The notes beneath the pieces were generated by a model. It was not told the DNA's origin, searched no databases, and saw nothing but the letters and a program-made list of their open reading frames with translations. This document shows, piece after piece, positions 63,407 to 64,000 of a stretch of 64,000 nt of DNA. A program made the position numbers and the translations under genes. Position 1 is the stretch's first letter; each line of letters starts with the position of its first letter. This DNA comes from Roseateles violae (lineage in GTDB: Bacteria; Pseudomonadota; Gammaproteobacteria; Burkholderiales; Burkholderiaceae_C): the NCBI RefSeq assembly GCF_030410485.1, contig NZ_JAUHHC010000003.1, positions 806,001 to 870,000 on the forward strand, read 5' to 3'.

Positions 63407-64000
63407 GTGAATACCAAGATCGACGTGGCCATCGTGGGCGGTGGCGTCATGGGTTGCTCGGTGGCCTACCACCTGAAGAAGCTCGACCCCGGCCTTGCCG
63501 TCACCGTGATCGAGCGCGACCCGAGCTACCGGACGGCGTCCTCGGCGCTTTCGGCGAGTTCGATTCGCCAGCAGTTCTCGGTGCCGATCAACGTCAAGCT
63601 CTCGCAATACAGCTTCGACTTCTTTCGCTCGATCGGCCAGCACCTGGGCGTCGACGGCGAGGCGGTCAGCATCGATCTCGTCGAGCAGGGCTATCTCTAC
63701 CTGGTGCCCGCTGCCGGCGTCGAGAACCTGCGCTCGAGCCAGCGCGTGCAGGCCGAGTGCGGCGCCCGGACGGCCTTGCTGAGCCCCGCCGAGCTGGCGG
63801 AGCGCTTCCCCTGGCTCAGCGCGGAGGGCGTGGAGCTCGCCTGCCTGGGGCTGGCGGGCGAAGGCTGGTTCGATGGTTACAGCCTGCTGCAGGCCTTCCG
63901 GCGCAAGGCGCGGGCGCTGGGCGTCGAGTTCCGCACCGGCGAGGTCAGCGGTCTGGAATTCGCCGGCGCGGGTGCGGCGCTGCAATTGAGCGATGGCACG
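63407..64000 (+). CDS. FAD-dependent amino-acid oxidase/dehydrogenase (DAO family), partial
   Basis: Frame is open to the window end (198 codons seen). The N-terminus VAIVGGGVMGCSVAYHLKKL is the FAD-binding Rossmann motif, followed by VTVIERDPSY, typical of glycine/sarcosine/D-amino-acid oxidases. GTG 63407 is the start. It is divergent from the SDR and RidA genes, 229 bp away; RidA proteins often accompany such oxidases. Confidence 0.85.
   Translation, partial: MNTKIDVAIVGGGVMGCSVAYHLKKLDPGLAVTVIERDPSYRTASSALSASSIRQQFSVPINVKLSQYSFDFFRSIGQHLGVDGEAVSIDLVEQGYLYLVPAAGVENLRSSQRVQAECGARTALLSPAELAERFPWLSAEGVELACLGLAGEGWFDGYSLLQAFRRKARALGVEFRTGEVSGLEFAGAGAALQLSDGT

Overview
The window is high-GC DNA from a Gram-negative bacterium, most likely a betaproteobacterium of the order Burkholderiales. 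This is an inference from the many Bug-type (TctC-like) solute-binding proteins, the Bordetella/Burkholderia-style 16-strand porins, the protocatechuate/gallate 4,5-cleavage genes and the CIO-type bd oxidase. I could not run any database search; all calls come from reading motifs, gene order and translated sequence.

Left part (1-23,900): a large catabolon for gallate, protocatechuate and tannin. A minus-strand operon runs ligJ-ligK-ligI-ligA-ligB-ligC-vanA-DUF72 from a divergent promoter shared with a LysR regulator. Next come two Bug solute-binding proteins, a ModA-like binding protein without a signal peptide, and a complete branched-chain-type (Liv) ABC importer. A second minus-strand operon holds a TRAP transporter (dctQ, dctM, dctP), gallate dioxygenase, a porin and a lipoprotein tannase, divergent from a second LysR gene. 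Together they could hydrolyse galloyl esters outside the cytoplasm, import gallate and other aromatic acids, cleave the ring and deliver pyruvate and oxaloacetate. Repeated LysR-type sites, an FNR/Anr-like box, REP-like intergenic repeats and terminators are visible.

Middle (24,000-43,000): an initiator tRNA-fMet gene, exonuclease III, RecQ helicase and a 3-methyladenine glycosylase. They are followed by a CehA/McbA-like metallohydrolase with a small secreted partner. A bidirectional uronic-acid cluster follows. Minus strand: ketoglutarate-semialdehyde dehydrogenase, porin, secreted GH-A glycosidase, small lipoprotein. Plus strand: Bug protein, enolase-superfamily dehydratase, RraA-like protein, uronate dehydrogenase, SMP-30 lactonase, GntR regulator. 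A CIO-type cytochrome bd operon with a DUF2474 subunit ends this part.

Island-like part (42,940-52,150): sequence of visibly different composition. It begins near a degenerate copy of the tRNA-fMet gene and an inverted-repeat site. It carries a 1,691-aa protein in which I see two tyrosine-recombinase-like catalytic regions, each lacking different residues, translationally coupled to a 318-aa protein of unknown function, and then a decayed IS110-family transposase. This pair is the best candidate for an undescribed system in the window.

Right part (52,154-64,000): ilvE, an AraC regulator divergent from a coupled trio of serine hydrolases (CocE-like, Fes-like esterase, S9 peptidase), then MFS transporter, LysR, RidA and SDR genes on the minus strand, and a divergent FAD-dependent oxidoreductase that runs off the window end.
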